Part shown: positions 6,855-14,190 of the stretch, piece after piece | Numbering within the stretch: the first letter of the stretch is position 1 | Layout of the letters: the number at the start of each line of letters is the position of its first letter | From: Planctomycetota bacterium | GTDB lineage: Bacteria; Planctomycetota; UBA8108; UBA1146 | Assembly (NCBI GenBank): GCA_002691835.1 | Contig: NZJA01000022.1 | Location: 1 to 15,300 of the forward strand | Length of the DNA: 15,300 bases | Direction of reading: 5' to 3' | The notes under the pieces: model-generated | Told to the model about the DNA's origin: nothing | Database searches by the model: none | The model's input: only the letters and a program-made list of their open reading frames with translations | Made by a program: the position numbers and the translations under genes

Positions 6855-7410
6855 GGGTTTCCTCCGTTGGCAACCTCATCGGGTGGTGTGGCAGAAGTAT
6901 GCCACAGGGGAGTGGGAATTGATGGCCTGAACACTGATTATCCAGCGAATTTGAGGGCCTCTGGCATTTGATGGGGCTGTCGGGAGAGAACAGGAACTTC
7001 TCGCCGAAAACGGGTCTCCCCTTGTTCACACCCCCTCCAATCCCGTATCTTCCCCGGTTCGGAAAGGGCTTCCTTTTGTGGAGTTGCATTTCTGAATGCG
7101 GGGAGAATCCTGAAGTTCCGGTGGCGAGGCCCGAGTGGTCTCCAGTTTTCCGGCAAAGAGGAGACCCCGACCGACTGCCATTACGATCCGGACGATTGGA
7201 TTTCGGGCTCTCGGAGTGGAGTTTCAGCGGTAGCGACAATGAACGTGCGATATGGGTGATCCAGAGTTGGGTTGCAGCGGGCTTCTCGGATTCGTGAAGT
7301 CATGCGGCCTCTCATGATTGGGATGCACTCGAACTGTACTGAGCAGATCAATCGGGAGATGGAACCATCTGTTTCCCCGAATCGATGATGGACCGAAGGA
7401 GGTACGCCCC
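6855..7410. other. 556-bp intergenic region between divergent genes
   Basis: No open frame here has family resemblance or a convincing ribosome site. The longest plus-strand frame (6968-7297) has low-complexity, unconserved-looking content and overlaps an equally poor frame on the other strand. The region should hold the promoters for the thioesterase (minus) and the DUF1302 operon (plus), but I find no -35/-10 pair good enough to mark. It holds one perfect inverted repeat (6887-6906) and weaker ones: GCATT-TCTG-AATGC at 7086-7099 and GGTCTCC/GGAGACC at 7137-7166. The last 20 bases carry the ribosome site AAGGAGGT for the DUF1302 gene. Confidence 0.6.
6887..6906. promoter_or_regulatory. Perfect inverted repeat, candidate operator of the thioesterase gene
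   Basis: TGTGGCA and TGCCACA form a perfect 7-bp inverted repeat around the 6-base spacer GAAGTA. It begins 33 bases upstream of the thioesterase ATG, the usual place for a repressor site. On the minus strand a weak -10-like CATACT lies inside it. The 20-bp size suits a dimeric regulator. No regulator gene is in the window, so the binding protein is unknown. A small RNA hairpin in the leader is the alternative. Confidence 0.4.
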
Positions 7411-9219
7411 ATGCGAGGAGTCTGTTCCCCGCAAGCTTCGTTGCGAAGAATCACATGGACCCTGACCGGGTTACTGCTGATGACCCTGTTGCCCGGAAAT
7501 GTTCAGGCGATCGAGTTTGACCTGCTGAGTGGCAGGGTGACCGGTCAGTTTGACACGACCGCGAGCATGGGTTTTTCGTGGCGAGTTTCCAGTCGTGACG
7601 AGTCCATTATTGGTACCGTCAATGGCGGTACAGCGTTTTCGCTGAATGGCGATGACGGTAACTTGAATTACGACAAGGGCGATTTCTTTTCGAAAAACTT
7701 CAAGATTCTCCATGAGATCTCTGTCGATTACGATGACTACGAGTTTTTCGTCAGGGGTTTCTACTTCCGTGATTTCGCAATTCGTGAAGGCGATATCCTT
7801 CAGGAAGGGCGTCCTGCGATAACAGGGACAACCGAGCGATTCGCAGGAAAAAATGCGGTCCTTCTCGATGCTTGGGTGCGTCGTGAATTTGACTTTGGCG
7901 ATAAGCCGGTTCAGCTGACTCTCGGAAGCCAGGTGATCAACTGGGGAGAGAGCACGTTCATTCAGAACGGACTCAACACTGTGAACCCGGTGGATGTTTC
8001 CAAGCTTCGTGCTGCCGGCTCGGAGATCAAGGAAGCACTCGTTCCTGTTCCAGCTCTAAAGTTCGATTATCAGCTCACCGATAACATCGACCTCCAGGGC
8101 TTCTATCAGTTGGCTTCACGGAAGACACGTCTGGAGCCATACGGCTCCTTCTTCAGCACCAGTGATATTGCTTCACCAGGGGGCAATGTGGTGCTGCTCG
8201 GATTTGGTGTTGATCCAAACGTGATCGACAATCCTCCTGGACCAGTGGACCCGGTTGAAGCTGCGCCCGTTGGAGTGGGGGTGACCCGGACTGGAGATCG
8301 TGAGGCGAGTGACTCCGGTCAGTACGGTCTCTCTGCTCGTTGGTACAGTGATCTCTTTGGAGGAACTGAAGTCGGTTTCTACTACACGAATCTTCACAGT
8401 CGACTGCCGCTGATCAGTTCCATCACCGGAACAGAGCCGGGCGTTGCCGCCGGAAACTACGGTGCCAGTGCAGAATACTTCCTCGAGTTCCCTGAGGATA
8501 TTCAGACCTTCGGAATGAGTTTCAACTCAGATCTCGGAATGACTGGCTGGGCGATTCAGGGTGAGGCTTCCCTTCACCTCGACCAGCCCTTGCAGGTTGA
8601 CGACGTGGAGATCCTTCTCGCCTCGCTCTCACCGCTGAATGCGGTCTTCGGCCAGAACCAGCTCGGCGTCTACGATTACGACGAAAAGGTCACCGGCTAC
8701 GTGCGCAAGGATGTCGCCCAGGCCCAGTTCACTGTCAGCCGTCTCTTTCCTGGACTATTCGGGGCAGATCAGGTGGCTGTCGTGGGTGAACTCGGAGCCA
8801 CTATGGTGAACGAGATGGACGACAAGAATGAGTTTCGTTACGAGGCGGTGGGAACCTACACCTCGGGGAATGACTTCTTCACGAATCTCGGCATCCAGCC
8901 CGGAACTGAGTCGATCGATGCTTTCCCGGATCGGTTGTCGATGGGCTACAGGGTTCTTTCAAGGGCCACTTACTACAACTTTTTCGGTCCCTTGCCTTTG
9001 ATCCCCCAGATCGCCTACTACCACGACTTTAAGGGCACATCGCCGGTACCCGTGGCCAACTTCATCGAGGGTCGCAAGACTTTGAGTCTCTCGGTGGCGA
9101 CAGGTGCTTTGGGACTTTGGGATGTCAAACTGGGTTACACCAACAGTTTCGGTGGCGGACGTTACAACCTGTTGAATGACCGGGACTTCATGTCGCTGAC
9201 CGCGAGTTATTCCTTCTAG
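7411..9219 (+). CDS. DUF1302 family outer-membrane beta-barrel protein
   Basis: A secreted protein of 602 residues that I recognise as DUF1302, a porin-like outer-membrane family of unproved function. The signal peptide has arginines near 12-13, a hydrophobic core (LTGLLLMTLLPG) and a likely cleavage after VQA (residue 33). The mature part is rich in alternating hydrophobic strands and ends in aromatic Phe (TASYSF), as expected for barrel insertion by the BAM machinery. The most conserved family block is INWGESTFIQNGLNTVNPVD, followed by KEALVPVPALKFDYQL. I chose the ATG at 7411 because GAAGGAGGT stands 7 bases before it and the signal peptide starts there; an in-frame ATG at 7318 would add 31 residues that spoil the signal. 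The DUF1329 gene follows after 14 bases with its ribosome site overlapping this stop, so they are co-transcribed. Confidence 0.9.
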   Translation: MRGVCSPQASLRRITWTLTGLLLMTLLPGNVQAIEFDLLSGRVTGQFDTTASMGFSWRVSSRDESIIGTVNGGTAFSLNGDDGNLNYDKGDFFSKNFKILHEISVDYDDYEFFVRGFYFRDFAIREGDILQEGRPAITGTTERFAGKNAVLLDAWVRREFDFGDKPVQLTLGSQVINWGESTFIQNGLNTVNPVDVSKLRAAGSEIKEALVPVPALKFDYQLTDNIDLQGFYQLASRKTRLEPYGSFFSTSDIASPGGNVVLLGFGVDPNVIDNPPGPVDPVEAAPVGVGVTRTGDREASDSGQYGLSARWYSDLFGGTEVGFYYTNLHSRLPLISSITGTEPGVAAGNYGASAEYFLEFPEDIQTFGMSFNSDLGMTGWAIQGEASLHLDQPLQVDDVEILLASLSPLNAVFGQNQLGVYDYDEKVTGYVRKDVAQAQFTVSRLFPGLFGADQVAVVGELGATMVNEMDDKNEFRYEAVGTYTSGNDFFTNLGIQPGTESIDAFPDRLSMGYRVLSRATYYNFFGPLPLIPQIAYYHDFKGTSPVPVANFIEGRKTLSLSVATGALGLWDVKLGYTNSFGGGRYNLLNDRDFMSLTASYSF

Positions 9220-9233
9220 GAGGAGAGACAGAA

Positions 9234-10595
9234 ATGTTAAACAGATCTTTGATTACTACTCTCATTTTGTTGAGCAGCCTCGCATTAGTCGCGGCCAACA
9301 ACGCAGAACCTCAGGATGGTGCTGAACGCCTGGGGAAAGATTTGACGCCCATCGGAGCCATCAAGGCTGGGAACAAGGACGGATCGATTCCTGCCTGGAA
9401 TGGCGGGCTCACGAAGCCGGTCGCCGGTTGGAAATCGGGAGATCACTACGCCGATCCTTTTCCAGGTGACAAGATCCTTTACACCGTGACGGCAGCCAAT
9501 GCCGACAAGTACAAGGATGTTCTTTCACCAGGTCAGATGGCAATGCTTCAGCGTTATCCAGAGACCTGGAAGCTGAATGTATACGAATCGAGAAGGACCG
9601 CTTCCTACCCGGAAGACATCTACGCCGCTGCAAAAGAAAATGCGACGACCGCATCTTTGACCGATGACGGTAACGGCGTTCAAAATTGCCGTCGAACTTC
9701 TCCATTTCCAATTCCAACCGAAGGGTTGCACGGCATTTGGAATCATGTTCTGCGCTTTCGGGGTGCTTCGACCATGCGAACAGTGGGTCAGGTGGCTCCG
9801 ATCGCAGATGGTCGCCACACCATGGTGACCATCGAGGAAGAAGTGCTCTACCGTTATAATGCGGAGGGCATGACTTCTGAGAACTCGGACAATGTCTTTG
9901 CCAAGTTCTATCAGGGTGTCACCGGTCCTCCGCGACTGGCAGGCACGAAACTTCACGTTCACGAAACACTCGACCAGACTTCAGACCCTCGGAAAGCGTG
10001 GGTCTACAACAAAGGACTGCGTCGCGTCCGCCGTGCTCCCCAGGTCTCCTTTGACAACCCGGGGACTGCCAGTGACGGTCAGAGAACCAATGACCAGTTC
10101 GACATGTTCAACGGCAGCCCGGAGCGCTACGACTGGAAGCTCGTTGGCCGTCGTGAGTTGCTGGTGCCCTACAACTGTTACAAAGCACACAACGCTGAGA
10201 AGGATCCGGGTAGCCTGATTCAGGCCGGCCATCTCAATCCGGATATGCTTCGTTATGAGAAGCATAGGGTCTGGGAAGTCGATGCGGTTGTGAAGGATGG
10301 CACCAGTCATCTCTACAAGCGTAGGACCTTTTTCTTCGACGAGGATTCGTGGCAGGCGTTGGTCATCGACCAGTACGACAACTCCGACAATATTTGGAGA
10401 GTTTCGGAAGCCTACCCGATCATTTATTACGATGTTCCTGCTCTTTACGACACCATGCTTTCTCATTACGACCTTCAAAACGGTCGTTATCTGACCATCG
10501 GATTTAATGCCGAAGGGCAAATTGAGAAGTGGGTCGAAAATCTGAAGGACAGCAACTTCTCACCTGCGGCGCTCTCGCGTCGCGGCAAGCGCTAA
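9234..10595 (+). CDS. DUF1329 family periplasmic/outer-membrane-associated protein
   Basis: A 453-residue exported protein of the DUF1329 family, whose fold resembles LolA/LolB-type lipid carriers; function is not established. The signal peptide is LITTLILLSSLALVAA, likely cut near residue 20-21. No lipobox cysteine is present at the cleavage point, so it is probably soluble in the periplasm. Family blocks are plain: AERLGKDLTPIGAIKAGNKD (about 30-49) with SIPAWNGG after it, PFPIPTEGLHGIWNH, YNKGLRRVRRAPQVSFD, DQFDMFNGSPERYDWKLVG and WRVSEAYPIIYYDVPALY. The length is normal for the family and there is no disruption. AGGAGGAG ahead of the ATG overlaps the stop of the DUF1302 gene. In many bacteria these two families are encoded side by side, which suggests that this protein works with the barrel, perhaps handing over a lipid. 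Confidence 0.9.
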   Translation: MLNRSLITTLILLSSLALVAANNAEPQDGAERLGKDLTPIGAIKAGNKDGSIPAWNGGLTKPVAGWKSGDHYADPFPGDKILYTVTAANADKYKDVLSPGQMAMLQRYPETWKLNVYESRRTASYPEDIYAAAKENATTASLTDDGNGVQNCRRTSPFPIPTEGLHGIWNHVLRFRGASTMRTVGQVAPIADGRHTMVTIEEEVLYRYNAEGMTSENSDNVFAKFYQGVTGPPRLAGTKLHVHETLDQTSDPRKAWVYNKGLRRVRRAPQVSFDNPGTASDGQRTNDQFDMFNGSPERYDWKLVGRRELLVPYNCYKAHNAEKDPGSLIQAGHLNPDMLRYEKHRVWEVDAVVKDGTSHLYKRRTFFFDEDSWQALVIDQYDNSDNIWRVSEAYPIIYYDVPALYDTMLSHYDLQNGRYLTIGFNAEGQIEKWVENLKDSNFSPAALSRRGKR

Positions 10596-10604
10596 TAGTT
10601 CTCC

Positions 10605-10634
10605 AGCGGCTCCCCAAATTGGGGAGCCGCTTTT
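10605..10634 (+). terminator. Rho-independent terminator (or attenuator) after DUF1329
   Basis: AGCGGCTCCCC (10605-10615) pairs perfectly with GGGGAGCCGCT (10621-10631) around the loop AAATT, giving an 11-bp GC-rich stem followed by TTTTC. It starts 9 bases after the DUF1329 stop. The U-run is short, so read-through into the next two genes is possible. Confidence 0.85.
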
Positions 10635-10726
10635 CAATTCACAGGTGAATCCAGACCCCTGCCGGTGGTGACGAAGTGTGTCGATCGCCGGAATCGTTGG
10701 ATTCTCCAGTGCAGGAAACAATCATC

Positions 10727-11764
10727 GTGAACAGATTTCCTCACTCACTCCGGTGGCTGCTCTTCTTAATTTTCGTGGGAGTCCTTTTTGCGCAGGTGAT
10801 TTCGCCCGTTGCTCAAGGACGAGCCCAGGATTCGGATGCTTCAAAGAAGATCGGTCGCCCGCTTCCGGACCTTTCGTCAAGGATTGCTCAAAATAGATTG
10901 TCGAGCGCTCTTTACGTTGCTGGCGATCTGTTTAAAGACCGAATCCTGCTGGTTGGTGAACGTGGTTTGATTCTGCAATCGAAGGACCGTGGTCAATCCT
11001 TTGCTCAAGTTTCATCTCCCACCCGTCGCCTGCTCTCAGATGTTCTTCTTCGCAGTGACGGAGTTGCTTTTGCAGTCGGTCACGAAAGTACGATTCTCCG
11101 TTCGAAGGATGCAGACGCAACTTGGGAAGCGGTCCATCATGACCCTGAACAAGATCTGGCTCTGTTTTCTATTGCCGATGCCGGGGCTGGCAAACTTGTG
11201 GCGGTTGGTGCTTTTGGTTTGATTCTGACCAGTTCCGATGATGGACTGACATGGGAACAGGGACTCGTAAGTGAAGACGGTCCGCACCTGTATTCAGTGA
11301 AATCCCATAAAGAAGGCCTCGTAACCGTCGGTGAATTTGGCTCACTCTATTCGAGCAGTGATCAGGGGAAGAGCTGGAAGCAGTTGCCCACTCCCTACGA
11401 GGGGACATTGTTTGATATCCTCATCATGAAGGATCGCTGGATTTTGATGGGGCTCAGAGGAAATTTATGGGAAGGGAATGTTTCTCGTTGGAAGAAGATT
11501 TCTGTCCCAACGGATGCGACCCTTTTTGGTGGTGCACTGCTGACCGACGACACCGTTATTGTCGTCGGGGCTGAAGGAGTTTCACTGCTACGTTCGCCAA
11601 CGAGTGGCGAGTGGACCTCTCTGGAAGTTCGCGAAGCCGATCGAAGGCTACTTTCCGAGCCGCTCCCTCTGCTGGATGACTCTGTTCTCGGGCTGGGAGA
11701 GAAGGGCTATCGATTTATTCTCGGGCATGGCGGATCTCCTCTTAAAGCGGGGGAGCAACGATGA
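10727..11764 (+). CDS. YCF48/BNR-like beta-propeller protein, exported
   Basis: A secreted repeat protein of 345 residues from the chosen start, resembling the YCF48 (photosystem II assembly factor Hcf136-like) and BNR/sialidase-repeat propellers. After a signal peptide (LRWLLFLIFVGVLFAQ, likely cut near AQGRA) come several roughly 45-residue blades. Each has a strand such as ILLVGERGLILQSKDRGQSF, VAVGAFGLILTSSDDGLTWE or LVTVGEFGSLYSSSDQGKSW; the Ser-x-Asp-x-Gly-x-Trp turn is the family signature. The role here is surely not photosynthesis; propellers of this kind next to MMPL transporters probably act as periplasmic partner proteins. The start is GTG at 10727 (AGGA 10 bases upstream, signal peptide begins at once). 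A GTG at 10676 would add 17 residues and cannot be excluded. The stop overlaps the MMPL start as ATGA. Confidence 0.85.
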   Translation: MNRFPHSLRWLLFLIFVGVLFAQVISPVAQGRAQDSDASKKIGRPLPDLSSRIAQNRLSSALYVAGDLFKDRILLVGERGLILQSKDRGQSFAQVSSPTRRLLSDVLLRSDGVAFAVGHESTILRSKDADATWEAVHHDPEQDLALFSIADAGAGKLVAVGAFGLILTSSDDGLTWEQGLVSEDGPHLYSVKSHKEGLVTVGEFGSLYSSSDQGKSWKQLPTPYEGTLFDILIMKDRWILMGLRGNLWEGNVSRWKKISVPTDATLFGGALLTDDTVIVVGAEGVSLLRSPTSGEWTSLEVREADRRLLSEPLPLLDDSVLGLGEKGYRFILGHGGSPLKAGEQR

Positions 11765-14103
11765 TTGAGAAACTCTCTCGCTTTCTATTTGGAAACAGCC
11801 GCATGGTGTTGTGGGGGCTGACTCTGGTCACCTTGTTATTGGTCTTCCAGGCGAGCCGCCTTGCGATCGATGCGGGATTTGAAAAACAGCTGCCCAAGAA
11901 TCACCCCTGGATGGAAGTATTTCGCGAATACCAATCTCAATTTGGCGGAGCAAACAGGCTTCTGATCGCAGTCCGTAATCGGGAAGGGGATCTGTTTAAC
12001 CCCGATTCCCTCGAAAAAGTCAGACTTGTAACCCGAGCTCTCGGAGCTGTTCCGGGGGTCGATCGCTCCTCCATTACCTCCATCTTTACACCCAACGTTC
12101 GCTTCGTACGCATCGTTGAAGGTGGCTTTGAAGGTGGAAACGTCGTGCCAGCGGATTGGCAACCAACAGAAGAGATGGCTCAGCTGGTTCGTGAAAATGT
12201 TCTGCAGTCGGGCCAGGTGGGGCGTTTGGTTGCTAACGATTTTTCTGCAGCAATGGTCAGTGCTCGTCTGATCGAAACCGATCCAGAGACCGGCGAAGCT
12301 CCTGACCCCATCGAAGTCGGTGCACATCTGGAAGAATTGATTCGCGATCCTTATGTCGACGATCAGGTCGACATTCATATGATCGGATTTTCCAAGGCTG
12401 TTCATGACATCGCCTCAGGTGCCATATGGGTGGCAGCTTTCTTCCTGATTGCATTGGCCGTCACTGCTGTCTTTGTTCGCGGTTTTACTCGTTCTTGGCA
12501 ATTGACTCTCTTGCCTTTGGCAACGTCATTGCTGGCAGTGGTGTGGACGATGGGAAGTATTACCACTCTTGGGTATGGCCTTGATCCGATGTCGATTCTC
12601 GTGCCCTTCCTGATCTTTGCGATAGCGATGTCCCATGGTGTTCAGATGGTCGGGGCCCTTTCGTCAGGACTTCGGGACGGATTGTCTCCTGCTGAAGCGA
12701 CACGTCAGGCTTATCAGCAGTTGCTGACTCCCGGTTTCGTAGCCCTCATCAGTGACTCTGTCGGATTCCTGACGCTCCTTTTTATACCGATTCCAGTGAT
12801 TCAGCATTTGGCGGTCATGTCGGCAACAGGGGTGATTCTGATCTTTGGTACAGGATTCATGCTGTTGCCTTTGCTCCTGGCACGCTTGAAGGTCAGTCCA
12901 GAGTTGATCGATCGGCTTTCGCAGCCGATGCCCCTGCGTGAAAGCCTCTGGAAGAAGATCAATATTGCGACAAAACCGGTCTTCGCCGGGATATTGGTTG
13001 TCCTTGCTCTGGGCGGTGGGTTGTTGGCTTACGATTCTGCCAACCAGGTCATCATTGGTGATGCGGATCAAGGTTTGCCAGAGTTGCGACCCGATTCCCG
13101 ATACAACGTCGATTCATTGACGATTGCAGATTCATTTTCAATCGGTGTCGATCTCATGACAGTCATCGTAGAAAGTCATGCCGATGGCAGTATCGACCAT
13201 GATGTGATGGATCTGATCGACGAGTTTCAATGGCAGATCAGTCAGGTCGAGGGAGTCCGCTCGACTCTTTCTCTTCCTCAGGTGTCTCGGATTTTGACGG
13301 CTGCATGGAGTGAAGGTTCTCCAAAATGGCGAGAGCTTCCACGCAACGGCGATATGCTGATGCAGTCGCTTTCAAGTATCGACACTTCCAGTGGGTTGCT
13401 CAATTCCGATGCCAGTGTCATGACGGTGATGATCTTCACTGAGGATCACAAGGCTGCGACCATCACTCGTGTGACCGATGCCGTGGAATTATTTGATCAG
13501 ACCTACGGGACCGATGGAGTGGCTCGTTTCCGTCTGGCGACAGGAAACGTCGGCGTCATGGCAGCCACGAATGAGGTGGTCTCAGCAGCACAGTTAAGTA
13601 TGCTGTTGACGATTTATGGGGTCGTGATTGCTCTTGGACTGCTTGCTTTCCGCTCGATCCGCGCGACTCTGTGCGTCGTTTTGCCCTTGGTTTTGGTGAG
13701 TATTCTCTGTTACTCGCTCATGGTCCTTCTCGGGATAGGCCTCAAAGTTTCGACACTTCCAGTTGCCGCTTTGGGCGTTGGAATCGGGGTCGATTACGGC
13801 ATATATCTCACACACCAGCTCCTCCTCGCCCGTCGATCGGGACTTTCTCTTTCTGCGGGATACCTTGTGGCCCTGCGTCGATCGGGAAATGCTGTACTGG
13901 TGACGGGGCTGACCTTGGCAGTCGGTGTGGCCACATGGATCTTTTCCGATCTCAAGCTTCAAGCCGATATGGGAGTTCTTCTGAGCTTCATGTTTGCAGG
14001 CAACATGCTTGGGGCACTTCTTTTACTTCCGGCTTTACAGAGGATCATTCCTGGAGGGGGGGCTGAAGGATCTGTCAGCGAGACGTCTGAGCAAGACTCT
14101 TGA
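11761..14103 (+). CDS. MMPL/RND-superfamily transporter
   Basis: An inner-membrane transporter of 780 residues, half the size of AcrB-type pumps but with the same duplicated plan, close to the hopanoid/lipid-exporter (HpnN-like) group. The first helix (about 14-32) is followed by a large periplasmic domain (33-218). Five helices lie at about 221-376, a seventh at about 404-424 precedes a second periplasmic domain (425-608), and five C-terminal helices span about 611-759. Helix 10 carries the conserved acidic motif GVGIGVDYGIYL (Asp678), expected to take part in proton coupling. The equivalent first-half helix reads FAIAMSHGVQM and has no acid. Likely cargo is a lipid or other hydrophobic molecule, but this is inference from family. 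It is translationally coupled to the YCF48-like gene through ATGA with a GGGGGAG ribosome site, and a strong terminator follows. Confidence 0.92.
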   Translation: MIEKLSRFLFGNSRMVLWGLTLVTLLLVFQASRLAIDAGFEKQLPKNHPWMEVFREYQSQFGGANRLLIAVRNREGDLFNPDSLEKVRLVTRALGAVPGVDRSSITSIFTPNVRFVRIVEGGFEGGNVVPADWQPTEEMAQLVRENVLQSGQVGRLVANDFSAAMVSARLIETDPETGEAPDPIEVGAHLEELIRDPYVDDQVDIHMIGFSKAVHDIASGAIWVAAFFLIALAVTAVFVRGFTRSWQLTLLPLATSLLAVVWTMGSITTLGYGLDPMSILVPFLIFAIAMSHGVQMVGALSSGLRDGLSPAEATRQAYQQLLTPGFVALISDSVGFLTLLFIPIPVIQHLAVMSATGVILIFGTGFMLLPLLLARLKVSPELIDRLSQPMPLRESLWKKINIATKPVFAGILVVLALGGGLLAYDSANQVIIGDADQGLPELRPDSRYNVDSLTIADSFSIGVDLMTVIVESHADGSIDHDVMDLIDEFQWQISQVEGVRSTLSLPQVSRILTAAWSEGSPKWRELPRNGDMLMQSLSSIDTSSGLLNSDASVMTVMIFTEDHKAATITRVTDAVELFDQTYGTDGVARFRLATGNVGVMAATNEVVSAAQLSMLLTIYGVVIALGLLAFRSIRATLCVVLPLVLVSILCYSLMVLLGIGLKVSTLPVAALGVGIGVDYGIYLTHQLLLARRSGLSLSAGYLVALRRSGNAVLVTGLTLAVGVATWIFSDLKLQADMGVLLSFMFAGNMLGALLLLPALQRIIPGGGAEGSVSETSEQDS

Positions 14104-14133
14104 GGCCGTGATTTATTCAGCGACTCTTCATGA

Positions 14134-14177
14134 AGAGAGGGCCGGATCCTTCTGAAGGATCCGGCCCTCTCTGTTTT
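14134..14177 (+). terminator. Strong hairpin terminator after the MMPL gene
   Basis: The arms 14134-14152 and 14154-14172 are perfect reverse complements over 19 bp (AGAGAGGGCCGGATCCTTC and its complement) with a single base between them, so the real loop is about TTCTGAA. GTTTT follows on the plus strand. It lies 30 bases after the MMPL stop, between convergent genes. The minus-strand side has no U-run, so it mainly serves the plus-strand operon, though the stem could also slow transcripts from the fadE-like gene. Confidence 0.88.
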
Positions 14178-14190
14178 GATGGGATTTGAA

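Noticed and set aside
6978..7025. Glycine-riboswitch-like pieces (GGGAGAG followed by CGCCGAAAACGGG)
   Set aside because: The conserved CTCTCAGG element and the rest of the aptamer are missing and the neighbouring gene is unrelated to glycine, so the resemblance is probably chance.
7137..7166. Inverted repeat GGTCTCC / GGAGACC with a 16-base spacer
   Set aside because: A 7-bp stem with a large loop is expected by chance in a region of this size. It is mentioned only within the intergenic description.
6968..7297. 109-codon plus-strand frame and an opposing minus-strand frame (6832-7239) in the long gap
   Set aside because: Both have scattered proline, serine and arginine content, no ribosome site of note and no domain resemblance. 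They overlap each other, and the minus-strand one also runs over the thioesterase start.
7318..7410. Upstream in-frame ATG for the DUF1302 gene
   Set aside because: It would place 31 polar residues before a clear signal peptide. The ATG at 7411 has a near-ideal ribosome site and begins the signal peptide correctly.
14124..14137. Perfect 14-bp palindrome CTCTTCATGAAGAG
   Set aside because: It overlaps the foot of the terminator hairpin, has no loop and lies between two gene 3' ends, so an operator role is unlikely.
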